Shown: positions 26,868 to 36,504, counted from the stretch's first letter. The stretch is DNA of 64,000 nucleotides from Bog-756 sp963734435 (GCA_963734435.1 CAVTHA010000005.1:62001-126000); one strand, 5' to 3'. Notes: generated from the letters alone by a model not told the origin. Made by a program: numbers and translations.

Positions 26868-28362
26868 ATGACCACCCGCCCAGGCCCGTTCGCCTTGCCG
26901 GACGGGTTCTCATTCGGCGTGGCGACGGCCGGGTTCCAGGTCGAGGGGGGCTACAACGGGACCGGCGAACCGGCCAACAACTGGGGGCGCTTCGAGGCGG
27001 GGGGACGCATCGAGGTTTCGGGGAACGCCTGCGGCTTCTGGCTCGAGCCCGACCAGGCCCTGGACCGGGCGGCCTCCCTCGGGTGCGACGCCTTCCGGCT
27101 TTCGGTGGAATGGACCCGGCTCGAACCCGAAGAAGGGCAATTCGACGAGGATGCGCTCGGGGCGTACGTGCGGATACTCGACGGGTGTCACCGAGCGCGG
27201 CATGGAGCCCGTGGTGAGCCTGCACCACTTCACCCATCCGGCTTGGTTGGGTGAGGAGTTCTGGCTCGACGGCGATGCTCCCGATCGGTTCACGGCCCAC
27301 GTCGCCCGGGTCGTCCCCCGGCTCGCCCCGCGCTGTCGTACCTGGGTCACGATCAACGAGCCGAACATCGTGGCCCTCATGGGCTGGATCGAGGGGGCAT
27401 ACCCGCCCGGCCGGCAGATGGCAGTGACCGATGCCTTCACCGTGCTGGACAACCTGCTCACCGCGCACGTGCTGGCCTACGGGGCGATCCACGAGGTCCA
27501 GCCGGAGGCCATGGTCACTGTCAACACCAGCTCTTCCTCCCTCTACGAGCACGACCGGATGCTCACCGATCTGCTGACCGCCCGGTGCGCCGGGGTGGAC
27601 CGCCAGGACGTCGATGCCTGGATCGACGAGCGGAGGTCCACCCACGACGACCTCTTTCCTCCGCAACGGGCCGGCGAGTCCCTCCTCCGCCGCCTGTTCG
27701 CGGCGGCGTCCCCGTACGGAGAGCCCGACCGGCGCCGCTCGGTGCTCGACGCGGTGGTCCGCTCGCGTGTCAGAGGCGCCGGTGCGCGCCGGGTCCTCGA
27801 CGCGGTCTACGGAGGACCACACGAGCGCCCTCTCGATGCCAGTGGGTTCGACTGGTACGACCCGGTGGCCAGCCACGCCACCCGCCTCCCTGGACATCGG
27901 TCGTCGGGCGGTCGGCACTGGGAACCGTCCCGGGCCATCTGGGACGTCGTCCCCGACCCCGGTGCGCTGACACGGTGGTGCCGTGACCAGAGCCGGCTGT
28001 TGCCGGGCATGCCCCTCTGGGTCGTCGAGAACGGACTCTGCAACCGAGTCCGCAACGGTCGCTCGTACCCGAGACGCGACGGTTGGAACCGGCCCCGCTA
28101 CCTCCGCGAGCACATCGGCGCGGTGGTCGACGCCATCGCCGCGGGGATACCGGTCACCTCCTATCTCCACTGGTCACTGGTGGACAACTACGAGTGGGGG
28201 AGTTACGAGCCCCGGTTCGGCATCTTCGGCCTCGATCGCTCACACGGTCCCCGAGGGTTCCGCTGGCTCGAGACTGACGCCGAGGGACGCGATTCCGCCG
28301 GTGCCTACCGACAGCTGATCAGCTGGGCCCGGGCCGGTGCCGTCGGAACTCCTCCTCCGTGA
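26868..28362 (+). CDS. GH1 beta-glucosidase-like enzyme, one frameshift
   Basis: GH1 enzymes hydrolyse beta-glucosides and beta-galactosides with retention. The N-terminus FALPDGFSFGVATAGFQVEG is the family start. TWVTINEPN gives the acid/base Glu, WVVENGLCNR the nucleophile Glu, and YLHWSLVDNYEWGSYEPRFG the C-terminal hallmark. A frame change near 27180 (VRILDG to VTERGMEPVVSLHHFTHP) interrupts an otherwise full-length enzyme of about 498 residues. One base too many there, or two missing, explains it. It is therefore probably whole in the organism. No signal peptide; it should act on imported products of the GH78 enzyme. Confidence 0.88.
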
Positions 28363-28441
28363 CCCTGCGGCCCGAGGTGGCCCCTGGGTAGAGTGACTCC
28401 CATGTCAGCAACCGTCTCCCTCCGCTCGTAGGAGCCAACCG

Positions 28442-29791
28442 ATGCAGATCACCATCGTCGGTGGCGGCAGCTACCAATGGACGCCCGAACTGTTGGCCGA
28501 CCTCCTGGGCACGTCGTCGCTGCGCGGTGCCCACATCGTGCTGGAGGACATCGACCCCGAGCCCCTGGAGAAGATGGAGGCGCTCGGCCGTATGGTCAGC
28601 GAGGCGCTGGACGCCAAGGCCACGTTCGCCACGACCACCGATCAGCGTGCCGCCCTCGAAGGCGCGGACTTCGTGATCGTCACCATCTCCACCGGTGGTT
28701 TCGACTCGATGGCCGTCGACCTCGACGTTCCGGTCCGTTTCGGCATTCGCCAGTCGGTCGGCGACACCGTCGGCCCGGGCGGCATCAACCGGTCGCTGCG
28801 GAACATCCCCGTACTGGCGGGCATGGCCGTGGACATGGAGGAGGTGTGCCCGGATGCGTGGATGCTCAACATCACCAACCCCATGACCTGCCTCACCCGA
28901 ACCGTCTGCCGGCAGGCGGGGATCAAGGCGGTCGGCCTCTGCCACGAAGTCGGCAACTGGTCGATGGACCTGGCCATCGCTCTCGGCCGCCCGGCCGAAT
29001 CGGTCCGGCCCACGGTGGCCGGTGTCAACCATCTGCCTGTGGTCACCGCCCTCGACGTCGATGGCGAGGACGGGTTCGCCATCCTGGCCGGCATGGTCGA
29101 CGAGGCCGGGGGGCTGGCCGCGCTGGCGCCGTCCTCCGACCGGCCCCCGGCCGAGCAGTTCTCGAGGCTCGACTTCGTCCAGCGCCATGTGCTCAAGTTG
29201 ACCCTGCTCGACAAGTGGGGGGCGCTGCCGGCGGCGGGCGACCGCCATATCGCCGAGTTCCTCCCGTGGGTCCTCACCGAGGACTCCGGATGGGGCGCCG
29301 AGTACAACATCGAGCTCACCTCCATCGCCCGGCGGGAGGAGCACCAGCACGGGTACATGGCCGACGTCGACGACTGGCTGGCCGGCACCAAGGAGCTGCA
29401 GACGTGGCCGTCCGGCGAGCTTCCTGCCCTGGTCATCGACTCCCTGGTCACCGGGTCCCGGCGGGAGCTGCCGGTGAACATCCCCAACACGGGACAGGTG
29501 CCCGATGTCCCCGCCGACGTGGTGGTGGAGTCGATCGGCACCGTCGACGCCGCCGGCGTGCGCGGCCGCGATGTCGCCCCTTTGCCCCCGCCCTATGCCG
29601 AGCTGGTCCGGCGCCACGTCGCCGTGGCCGAGCTCACCGTCGCCGCCGCCCTCGACGGCGACCGGTCCCTGGCCGACGCCGCCTTCTTCCTGGACCCGCT
29701 GGCCGGGCGCGGAGACCTGCATCGCACCGAGGAGATGGTCACCGAGCTCCTCGCCGCCACCGCGCCGTGGCTCCCCCAGTTCAAGCTCTGA
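28442..29791 (+). CDS. GH4-family NAD-dependent glycosidase
   Basis: GH4 enzymes use NAD and a divalent metal (Mn) to cleave alpha- or beta-glycosides through oxidation and elimination, often on phosphorylated sugars. The 449-residue protein has the Rossmann loop IVGGGSYQWTP, the substrate loop LNITNPMTCLTR, the metal-binding Cys-His in GLCHEVGN and the second His in GVNHLP. The start ATG 28442 has an AGGAG at the right distance. It opens a run of eight same-strand genes, with only 60 bases to the next. The stereospecificity is not readable from sequence. Confidence 0.93.
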   Translation: MQITIVGGGSYQWTPELLADLLGTSSLRGAHIVLEDIDPEPLEKMEALGRMVSEALDAKATFATTTDQRAALEGADFVIVTISTGGFDSMAVDLDVPVRFGIRQSVGDTVGPGGINRSLRNIPVLAGMAVDMEEVCPDAWMLNITNPMTCLTRTVCRQAGIKAVGLCHEVGNWSMDLAIALGRPAESVRPTVAGVNHLPVVTALDVDGEDGFAILAGMVDEAGGLAALAPSSDRPPAEQFSRLDFVQRHVLKLTLLDKWGALPAAGDRHIAEFLPWVLTEDSGWGAEYNIELTSIARREEHQHGYMADVDDWLAGTKELQTWPSGELPALVIDSLVTGSRRELPVNIPNTGQVPDVPADVVVESIGTVDAAGVRGRDVAPLPPPYAELVRRHVAVAELTVAAALDGDRSLADAAFFLDPLAGRGDLHRTEEMVTELLAATAPWLPQFKL

Positions 29792-29851
29792 TCCCGCACC
29801 GATCCGGTCCCTCCGGTCCGGACCCGCCGCTCCGCCACGAGGAGGATCCCC

Positions 29852-30739
29852 ATGCACGTCGGCTTCATCGGCCTCGGGGCCATGGGGCTGCCCATGACCC
29901 GCCATCTGCTGGAGGCCGGACACGAGGTGACGGTGGCCTCACGCAGCCAGGGTCCGGTGGACGAGGCGGTCGCACTCGGGGCGCGGCCCGGCGGCTCTCC
30001 GGCCGGCGTGGCGGCCGCGGCCGAGACGGTGATCCTCTGCGTTCCGAGCTCGCCCCAGGTGGTCGAAGTCATCGACGCCATGCTCCGGGAATTGCGCGCC
30101 GGCCAGGTGGTGGTGGACTGCTCCACCATCGACCCCGAGGTGACCAGGACGCAGCACGCCCGGGTGGCGGCGACAGGAGCAGGGTTCCTCGACGCGCCGC
30201 TGTCGGGGGGCACCGCCGGTGCCCAAGCCGGGACGCTTACGGTCATGGTGGGAGGCGAGGCGTCGACGCTCGAGGTTGCTCGCCCGGTCCTCGGTGCCTT
30301 CGCTGCCCGTATCGTCCACGTCGGGGCGACGGGCATGGGCCAGGTGGTCAAGCTCTGCAACAATTTGATCTATGCGGCACAGATGCTGGCCACCTCCGAG
30401 GCCACCGCGCTGGCGGTGAAGTCCGGGGTCGACCTCGACAAGTTCCTCGAGGTGCTGGTGCACTCGACCGGGGATTGTGTGGCCGTGCGCACCCGCCTCC
30501 CGGTGGCGGGTGTGGTGCCCGAGAGCCCGGCGTCCAACGGCTGGCGGCCGGGGTTCATGACGGACCTGATGGCGAAGGATCTCGACCTCGCCCTGGGGTA
30601 CGGCGCCAGCGTCGGCGTTCCACTGACCGGGACCGCCACCGCCCGCCAGGCGCTCACCGCCGCCACCACCGCCGGGTACGGGCGCGAGGACTTCTCGGCC
30701 GTGGCCAAGGTGATCATGGCCCTGTCCGGGCTGCCGTGA
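29852..30739 (+). CDS. Beta-hydroxyacid dehydrogenase (HIBADH/tartronate semialdehyde reductase family)
   Basis: This 295-residue NAD(P)-dependent dehydrogenase reduces or oxidises 3-hydroxy acids such as tartronate semialdehyde/glycerate or 3-hydroxyisobutyrate. It has the cofactor site GFIGLGAMGLPMTRHLLEAG, the substrate loop DAPLSGGTAGAQAGTL, and the catalytic Lys in GQVVKLCNNLI. The start ATG follows a GAGGAGG site. The next gene overlaps its stop as GTGA, so the pair is translated together. Next to an aldolase and a sugar kinase it fits the reduction of a C3 product of sugar-acid cleavage (inference). Confidence 0.92.
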   Translation: MHVGFIGLGAMGLPMTRHLLEAGHEVTVASRSQGPVDEAVALGARPGGSPAGVAAAAETVILCVPSSPQVVEVIDAMLRELRAGQVVVDCSTIDPEVTRTQHARVAATGAGFLDAPLSGGTAGAQAGTLTVMVGGEASTLEVARPVLGAFAARIVHVGATGMGQVVKLCNNLIYAAQMLATSEATALAVKSGVDLDKFLEVLVHSTGDCVAVRTRLPVAGVVPESPASNGWRPGFMTDLMAKDLDLALGYGASVGVPLTGTATARQALTAATTAGYGREDFSAVAKVIMALSGLP

Positions 30740-31515
30740 CCGGGGAGCTCCAGGTTGCCCGGTCGCTCGGCGTCCCGGCCCTGGTGCTGGCGGCCGACCA
30801 CCGTGCCCGCGGCGTCATGACCATCGAGCACTACGCCGACTACCTGCGTGCGCTCACCGCCGCCCTGCCCCACTGTGACGGCATTCTGGCCAGCGCGCAA
30901 CCGCTGACCGACCTGGCGGAGGCGGGGGCCATTCGTCCCGACCACCGCACCTACCTCTCCCTCAACCGCACCGGCCTGGCCGGCTCGGCGTTCGAGCTGG
31001 ACGACCGGCTGGTGGCCAGCGTGGGTCGCGCCCGGGACGAAGGCTGGACGGGCGTCAAGCTGATGACCCGCATCGCTCTCGACGACCCGGGCGGCGCCGT
31101 CGCGCTCGAACTGCTCGGTCGGGTCCTCGAGGATGCCCGGTCCGCTGGGCTGGAGGCCCTGATCGAGCCCATCCTGTGGCGCGACGGAGCCATGTCCAAG
31201 GAGACCACGGACATCGTGCTGGCCGCGGTCGTCGCCCACGACATGGGTGCTCCCCTCCTCAAGGTCCCGGTGCCCGACGCCCCGGCCGGCGAGCGCCGGG
31301 CGGAGGCGGTCCACCGTGTGGTGGAGTCGGTCGGCGTCCCCGTGCTCTTCCTGGGCGGACCGCACGCAGAGGCGGAGGGTGACCGCGTGATCGACGAGGT
31401 CGGAGACGTCATGGCCGGGGGCGGCGCCGGGCTGGCCATCGGCCGGGCAGTCCTCCAGGAGCCGTCGCCGGCGGTCATGGCCTCACAGCTGGCCGGGATC
31501 GTGCACGCCGCGTGA
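30736..31515 (+). CDS. Class I aldolase family protein
   Basis: The 259-residue protein belongs to the class I (Schiff-base) aldolases such as the FBA/LacD/DhnA group. It has ALVLAADHRARGVMT at the start, the lysine-containing strand GWTGVKLMTRI, LEALIEPILWRDG, and the second lysine strand LLKVPVPDAP, then VLFLGGPHAEAEGDRVI and a GGGAGLAIGRAVLQ phosphate loop. It probably cleaves a phosphorylated keto-sugar or sugar acid to C3 fragments. Both borders overlap neighbours as GTGA. The substrate is not identified; the adjacent kinase is the likely supplier. Confidence 0.83.
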   Translation: MTGELQVARSLGVPALVLAADHRARGVMTIEHYADYLRALTAALPHCDGILASAQPLTDLAEAGAIRPDHRTYLSLNRTGLAGSAFELDDRLVASVGRARDEGWTGVKLMTRIALDDPGGAVALELLGRVLEDARSAGLEALIEPILWRDGAMSKETTDIVLAAVVAHDMGAPLLKVPVPDAPAGERRAEAVHRVVESVGVPVLFLGGPHAEAEGDRVIDEVGDVMAGGGAGLAIGRAVLQEPSPAVMASQLAGIVHAA

Positions 31516-32981
31516 TCCTGACCGTCGACTCGGGCACCAGCGTCACCAAGGTGGCGATCTGGGACCGGGACGGGCTGGTGGCCCTGTCGGGGATCCCGCT
31601 CGAGACCCGGTACCCGGCCCAGGGACGGGTCGAGCAGGAACCTTCCGCCTGGTGGACCTCGGTGGTCACCGCCTGTGACGACCTGCAGGGGCGCGCTCCG
31701 GTGGCGCTCCGGTCGGTCGAGGCGGTCGGCTGCACGGGTGCCCGGCAGACCTTCGCTCCGTTCGACGCCACCGGCTCGCCGACCGGGCCGGGGATGGTCT
31801 GGTCCGACCGGCGAGCGGGGAGGGAGGCGGTCGAGCTGGCCGCACGGGAGGACGCCCGAACCGGCGCCCCCTCTCCTGCCGGCATCGTGGTCGACGGCGC
31901 CTCGGTGGCGGCCAAATTGGCCTGGGTGGCCGCCCACCGGCCGGACAGCTTCGATGCCGCGACCTGGATCATGACCCCCCGCGATCTCGTGGCGTGGCAC
32001 CTGACCGGCGCGGTGGCGACCGACCCCACCATGGCTTCTCGCTCGGGCCTCTATGACGGGGACGGCGTGTTGATCGAGGGCCTGGCCGGCCCGGCCGCAT
32101 CCAAACTGCCACCGGTCGTTCCGGCCGACGCGGTGACCGGGCGGTTGTGCCCGGAGGCCGCGGCCGCCACCCACCTGCCACCAGCGATCCCGGTGGTGAT
32201 CGGGGCCGGTGACCGGGCCTGTGAGGTGCTGGGCGCCGGCGCGTCGGAAGCACGGCCCATGGTCAGCTGGGGCACGACGGCCAACGTCTCGGTGCCGGTG
32301 GCCGGCCGCCCGGCACCGGCACCGGGCATGGTCGCCTCCCGTGGCGCGGTGGGGGGGTGGTTGCTGGAAGCCGGACTCTCGGGGGCCGGCTCGCTGCTCG
32401 ATTGGCTGGCGCGCCTCACCGGTCTCTCGACCCAGGACCTGGCCGCTGCGGCCCGAAGCAGCCCCCCCGGCGCGCACGGAGTGGTGGCTACCCCGTGGCT
32501 CGACGGTGCCCGATCGCCATGGTGGAGACCGGCTGCCGCCGCCGCCCTGGTCGGGCTGGGGCCGGCCCACGGTCCGGCCGATCTGGCCCGGGCCTTGTTC
32601 GAGTCGGTGGCGTGGGAGGTGGCCCGCTCGCTCGAAGCCATGGCGTCGCCCCGCCCCGGGGGACCGCCGGTGGTCGAGCTGGCCCTGGCCGGCTCGGGAG
32701 CGGCCACGCCGGTGTGGTCCGACGTGCTCACCGGCGTCACCGCCGTACCCGCATGTCACCGGCGGTCGGGCCAGGCGGCGTCCGCCGGCGCCGCCCTGCT
32801 GGTCGCGGGCGCGATCGGTGCGGACTGGGACCTCGACCCGATGGATCCGGTCGTCGGACGAACCGAGCCCGACCCCGCCGCCGTCGACCACTACCGTCGC
32901 CTCCGGAGCCGGGCCGATTCGGTGGCCACGTCCTTGGTCGACCAGGAACTCGGCGCCACCGGGGAGCTGCCGTGCGCGTGA
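31512..32981 (+). CDS. FGGY-family carbohydrate kinase
   Basis: This 489-residue enzyme phosphorylates a sugar or polyol with ATP. It has the N-terminal phosphate loop LTVDSGTSVTKVAIWDRDG, then ARQTFAPFDATG and MVWSDRRAG (substrate domain), WGTTANVSVPVAG (phosphate-2 site), and the C-terminal adenine-site loop LALAGSGAATPVWSDVLTG followed by GQAASAGAALLVAGAIG. The family includes xylulo-, fuculo-, rhamnulo- and glycerol kinases, and sequence alone does not choose. It overlaps the aldolase stop as GTGA and is overlapped by the LarA-type gene. It probably makes the substrate of the preceding aldolase. Confidence 0.92.
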   Translation: MILTVDSGTSVTKVAIWDRDGLVALSGIPLETRYPAQGRVEQEPSAWWTSVVTACDDLQGRAPVALRSVEAVGCTGARQTFAPFDATGSPTGPGMVWSDRRAGREAVELAAREDARTGAPSPAGIVVDGASVAAKLAWVAAHRPDSFDAATWIMTPRDLVAWHLTGAVATDPTMASRSGLYDGDGVLIEGLAGPAASKLPPVVPADAVTGRLCPEAAAATHLPPAIPVVIGAGDRACEVLGAGASEARPMVSWGTTANVSVPVAGRPAPAPGMVASRGAVGGWLLEAGLSGAGSLLDWLARLTGLSTQDLAAAARSSPPGAHGVVATPWLDGARSPWWRPAAAAALVGLGPAHGPADLARALFESVAWEVARSLEAMASPRPGGPPVVELALAGSGAATPVWSDVLTGVTAVPACHRRSGQAASAGAALLVAGAIGADWDLDPMDPVVGRTEPDPAAVDHYRRLRSRADSVATSLVDQELGATGELPCA

Positions 32982-34240
32982 CCCTGGCCTACGGCGCCAA
33001 CGGCCTCGGGCTCGAACTGCCCGACGATGCCACCGTGGTGGCGGGAGCGGAGGCCGTGGCACTGGCAGACGAAACAGATGCCCTGCGCCGGGCGCTGCGT
33101 GCGCCGGTGGCCGGGACGCCCCTGGATCGGCTGGTGCCGGAGGCGGGCCGGATCGTGGTCGTCTTCCCTGACCTCACCCGTCCCATGCCCAACACCACCG
33201 TGCTGCCACCCCTGCTGGCCGAGCTCGAGGCAGCCGGGGCCGGTCCTGACCGGGTCGAGCTGGTGTGCGCCACCGGCACCCACCGTCAGGCCACCTCGAC
33301 CGAGATGGCCGCCTTGATCGGTGCCGACCTGTTGAGCCGCTACCGGGTACGCGACCACCGGGCCGGCGACGACGACCACCTGGAGGTGGGGGAGGTGGAC
33401 GGTACGCCGGTACTGCTCGACCGCCACTACGTCGAGGCGGACCTGCGCATCCTCACCGGGTTCGTCGAGCCCCACTTCTTCGCCGGCTGGAGCGGCGGGC
33501 CGAAAGGCGCCTGTCCCGGCCTGGCCGCCACTTCGACCATCCTCGAGGCCCACAGTCCGGAGCGCATCGCCCAAGCGGGCTCGACCTGGATGGTGACGGA
33601 GGGCAATCCGGTGCACGAGTTCGTGACGGCGGCGACAGAGCTGTGCCCTCCTGCCCTCTCCCTGGACGTGACCATCGACAGCCAGCGCCGCCTGACCGGC
33701 GTCTTCGCCGGTACGCTCCCCGACGGGCATCGGGAGGCTTGCGCCTTCGCCGCGGCCGGTGTCACCCACCAGGTCGAAGGCCGCTACGAGGTGGTGCTCA
33801 CCACCAACGGCGGGCATCCGCTCGACCGGAATCTCTATCAGGCGGTCAAAGGGATGGCTGCGGCCGAACGGGTCGTCCAGGATGGAGGGATCATCGTGAT
33901 GGCGGCCCCGTGTGGTGACGGCGTGCCCGAAGGAGCCTTCGCCGACATCCTCCGCGCCGGCTTTTCTCCCGACGAGCTGGTCCGGCCCGAAGGAGCATCC
34001 CGCCAAGACGGTTGGCAGGCCCAAGTGCTCGGCCGGGTGCTCCGCCGGGCCGAAGTCTGGATGTACTCCGACGGGCTGTCCGAGGTCGACATCCGATCGG
34101 CGATGCTGCGGCCGGTCGCAGACCTTGCCGGGGCCGTCGACGAGGCCCTGGACCGGCAAGGTCCCCGGGCGCGACTCTGCGTGCTCCCACGCGGACCGTT
34201 GGTGGTGCCCACGCCCGCCGGTGAGGTGCTCAGCGGCTAG
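32972..34240 (+). CDS. LarA-family nickel-pincer 2-hydroxyacid racemase
   Basis: LarA enzymes racemise or epimerise 2-hydroxyacids using a nickel-pincer nucleotide (NPN) cofactor. The 422-residue protein has VVVFPDLTRPMPN (the family DLTRP motif), ELVCATGTHRQAT (histidine), and the proton-transfer and cofactor loop GFVEPHFFAGWSGGPKGACPG. MKGMAAAERVVQ-type segments appear near the C-terminus. No cofactor biosynthesis genes (LarB, LarC, LarE) lie in this window. In this gene order it is likely to act on a sugar acid rather than lactate (inference). GTG 32972 is the start used; GTG 32978 would instead make a GTGA overlap with the kinase. Confidence 0.87.
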   Translation: MRVTLAYGANGLGLELPDDATVVAGAEAVALADETDALRRALRAPVAGTPLDRLVPEAGRIVVVFPDLTRPMPNTTVLPPLLAELEAAGAGPDRVELVCATGTHRQATSTEMAALIGADLLSRYRVRDHRAGDDDHLEVGEVDGTPVLLDRHYVEADLRILTGFVEPHFFAGWSGGPKGACPGLAATSTILEAHSPERIAQAGSTWMVTEGNPVHEFVTAATELCPPALSLDVTIDSQRRLTGVFAGTLPDGHREACAFAAAGVTHQVEGRYEVVLTTNGGHPLDRNLYQAVKGMAAAERVVQDGGIIVMAAPCGDGVPEGAFADILRAGFSPDELVRPEGASRQDGWQAQVLGRVLRRAEVWMYSDGLSEVDIRSAMLRPVADLAGAVDEALDRQGPRARLCVLPRGPLVVPTPAGEVLSG

Positions 34241-34257
34241 GTCAGTCGGGTCATGTG

Positions 34258-34271
34258 TGACGGACCCGTCA
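34258..34271. promoter_or_regulatory. TGACGG-AC-CCGTCA inverted repeat upstream of the MFS-LivF gene
   Basis: A 14-base dyad with 6-base arms and a 2-base spacer lies about 20 bases upstream of the ATG at 34291. It could be an operator for a separate promoter in front of the transporter genes. Confidence 0.35.
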
Positions 34272-34290
34272 TAGATAGTGTGTGACTTCC

Positions 34291-36495
34291 ATGGCCGACC
34301 AGGCGCTCTTCGACTTCGCCGTTCCCGACGAGCTTCTCGAAGAGGTCGTGGCCAAGAGCAGGGACTCGGAGGCAATCGCCGACATCGACGTGATGCCCGG
34401 GACCGGCGAAGGCAAGCCGCCGCCGTTGATCGGGATCCTGCGGAAGAGCGGGTACGCCCCGCTGGTGCTGCTGACTGCGGCGGCCCTCGTCCCGGGCAGC
34501 TTCAACAGCGGAGTCACCCTGATCGGCAACAACCTGGAGCACTCCTTCCACATGCACGACGCCGCGCTCGGAGCGGTGACCTTCGTGGCCCAGGTGGCGC
34601 AGTTGTTGTGGGCGGTGCCGCTCGCCCTCTGGGCCGACCGGGGCAGCCGCAAGGTGGTGGCCGCCGTCGCCCTCCTGATCTTCTCGGTCTTCTCGCCGCT
34701 GATGGGGCTATCACCCAACGTGTGGGTTTTCACCTTCCTCTATCTGATCGCCGCCGTGGGCTACGGCGTCAACAACACGGTGCACAACTCGTACCTGGCC
34801 GATGGGTATCCGACCGAGGGACGGGGCCGGGTGTTCAGCTGGCACAACCTCTCCGATCCGCTTTCCAACACGGTCGGCATCCTCGTCTTCGGGTACATCG
34901 TGACCGTCGGCCACAACTGGCGCTACGGCACCCTCATCGCGTTGACCGGGATTCCGATCGCGTTGTCCCTCTTCACCCTCCGCGAGCCGCCCAAGGGGGC
35001 CAACGAGTCGAGTCACATCCTCAAGTCCTCGGGCATGGACCTCCACACCCAGCAGAGCGACGCCCCCCGCGTCCTGTTGGGCTCGGCCGTCACCCGCCTG
35101 TTGCGGATCCGCTCCATCTACTACGAGCTGGTGGCGGTGGCCATCCTCGGTTTCGCCGGCACCGGCGCCCCACTGTTCGGCAACCTCTATTTCGTCCGGC
35201 ATTGGGGCCTCGACACCGCCCAGCGCAGTGAGATCTACTCGATCATCGGCCTGGCCGCCTTCCTCGGGCTGCCTGTCGCCTACGTACTGGGTGACCGGTT
35301 CTTCCGCCGGGCCCCGGAACGACCGCTGGCCATCGCCGGGATCTGCATCACCGCCTACGGCGGACTGTTCGTCGGCTCCCTCTACATGCCGCAGCTGTGG
35401 ATGGTGGTGCTCCTCCAGTTCCTGGCCACTGCGGCGATCTCGCCGCTCGCCATCTGCATCTTCCTCACGCTGGCGGCCACCGCCCCGCCGGAGATGCGCA
35501 CCATCTGCTTCGCCATGTTCGGCGTGTACTCGTTGGTCTTCGGCGGCTTTGCCGGCGCCGTGATCCTCGGGGCGGTCAGTGATGCGGTGGGGTTCCTCAA
35601 TGGGCCAACGGTCGCCCTCACCCTCATCGGGCCGGTGTGCGCCCTCGGCGGCGTCCTGCTCTTCATCGGCTCACGGTGGGTGAAACGCGACATCACCCTG
35701 GTCATCGAGGACGTCCTCGAGCGTTATGCCGAGGGCAAGCGTCGCCAGGCCGGGGCGGCCATCCCGGCGTTGCAGGTGCACAACCTCGATTTCTTCTACG
35801 GACAGAACCAGGTGCTGTTCGATGTCAACCTCGAGGTCGGCCAGGGCGAGATCGTGGCCCTGCTCGGTACCAACGGCGCCGGCAAGTCGACCCTGCTGAG
35901 AGCGGTCTCGGGACTGGATCATCCCCACCGGGGCGTGATCCGAATCTACGGCACCAACTGCACCTACCTCGAGCCTGAGCAGATCATCGACCAGGAGGTG
36001 GCTTTGTTGGTCGGCGGGAAGATGACCTTTCCCGGCCTCACCGTCCGCGACAACCTCCGTATCGGTACGTTCTCCATGCGCCGCCACGCCAGCCGGGCAC
36101 GCACGGCCCGGGACGAGGCGCTCGACCGCTTCCCCGAGCTGGCCGGCCGCCTCGATCAGCCGGCCGGCACCCTCTCCGGGGGCGAGCAGCAGATGTTGGC
36201 CTTGGCCCGGGTGATGATGACGGCGCCGAAGCTGCTGCTGATCGACGAGCTGGCCCTCGGGCTCGCCCCGAAGTCCGTCGACCGCCTGATGGGGATCGTG
36301 CGCCAGGTCAACCGGGACGGGACGACGGTTGTCCTCGTGGAGCAGAGCGTGAACCGGGCCATGAGCCTGGCCGAGCGGGCCTTCTTCCTCGAGCGCGGCG
36401 AGGTTCGCTTCGATGGGCTCACCACCGATCTGCTCAAACGCGATGACCTGCTCCGCCCGGTCTTCCTCGGTGCGGCTGCAGCCGGGTTGAGTTAG
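34291..36495 (+). CDS. MFS transporter fused to LivF-type ABC ATPase
   Basis: The 734-residue protein joins two transport systems. Residues about 55-470 are an MFS domain of about 12 helices with the loop ALWADRGSRKVV (motif A). Residues about 485-720 are a LivF ATPase with Walker A GTNGAGKST (near 526), signature LSGGEQQMLALARVM, and Walker B LLLIDELALGLAP (Pro of the usual DEP replaced by Leu). A linker of about 20 residues (ERYAEGKRRQAG) connects them. The next genes encode the LivH-LivM permease and LivG, so the ATPase probably drives that ABC importer while the MFS part is an unexplained extra. The start ATG 34291 is chosen; GTG 34282 is possible. Confidence 0.9.
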   Translation: MADQALFDFAVPDELLEEVVAKSRDSEAIADIDVMPGTGEGKPPPLIGILRKSGYAPLVLLTAAALVPGSFNSGVTLIGNNLEHSFHMHDAALGAVTFVAQVAQLLWAVPLALWADRGSRKVVAAVALLIFSVFSPLMGLSPNVWVFTFLYLIAAVGYGVNNTVHNSYLADGYPTEGRGRVFSWHNLSDPLSNTVGILVFGYIVTVGHNWRYGTLIALTGIPIALSLFTLREPPKGANESSHILKSSGMDLHTQQSDAPRVLLGSAVTRLLRIRSIYYELVAVAILGFAGTGAPLFGNLYFVRHWGLDTAQRSEIYSIIGLAAFLGLPVAYVLGDRFFRRAPERPLAIAGICITAYGGLFVGSLYMPQLWMVVLLQFLATAAISPLAICIFLTLAATAPPEMRTICFAMFGVYSLVFGGFAGAVILGAVSDAVGFLNGPTVALTLIGPVCALGGVLLFIGSRWVKRDITLVIEDVLERYAEGKRRQAGAAIPALQVHNLDFFYGQNQVLFDVNLEVGQGEIVALLGTNGAGKSTLLRAVSGLDHPHRGVIRIYGTNCTYLEPEQIIDQEVALLVGGKMTFPGLTVRDNLRIGTFSMRRHASRARTARDEALDRFPELAGRLDQPAGTLSGGEQQMLALARVMMTAPKLLLIDELALGLAPKSVDRLMGIVRQVNRDGTTVVLVEQSVNRAMSLAERAFFLERGEVRFDGLTTDLLKRDDLLRPVFLGAAAAGLS

Positions 36496-36504
36496 CGGAG
36501 CTCC

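Noticed and set aside
28477..30735. N-terminal two thirds of a 1012-residue plus-strand frame
   Set aside because: Only the last 259 residues (from GTG 30736) are the aldolase. The rest is a shadow of the GH4 and dehydrogenase genes.
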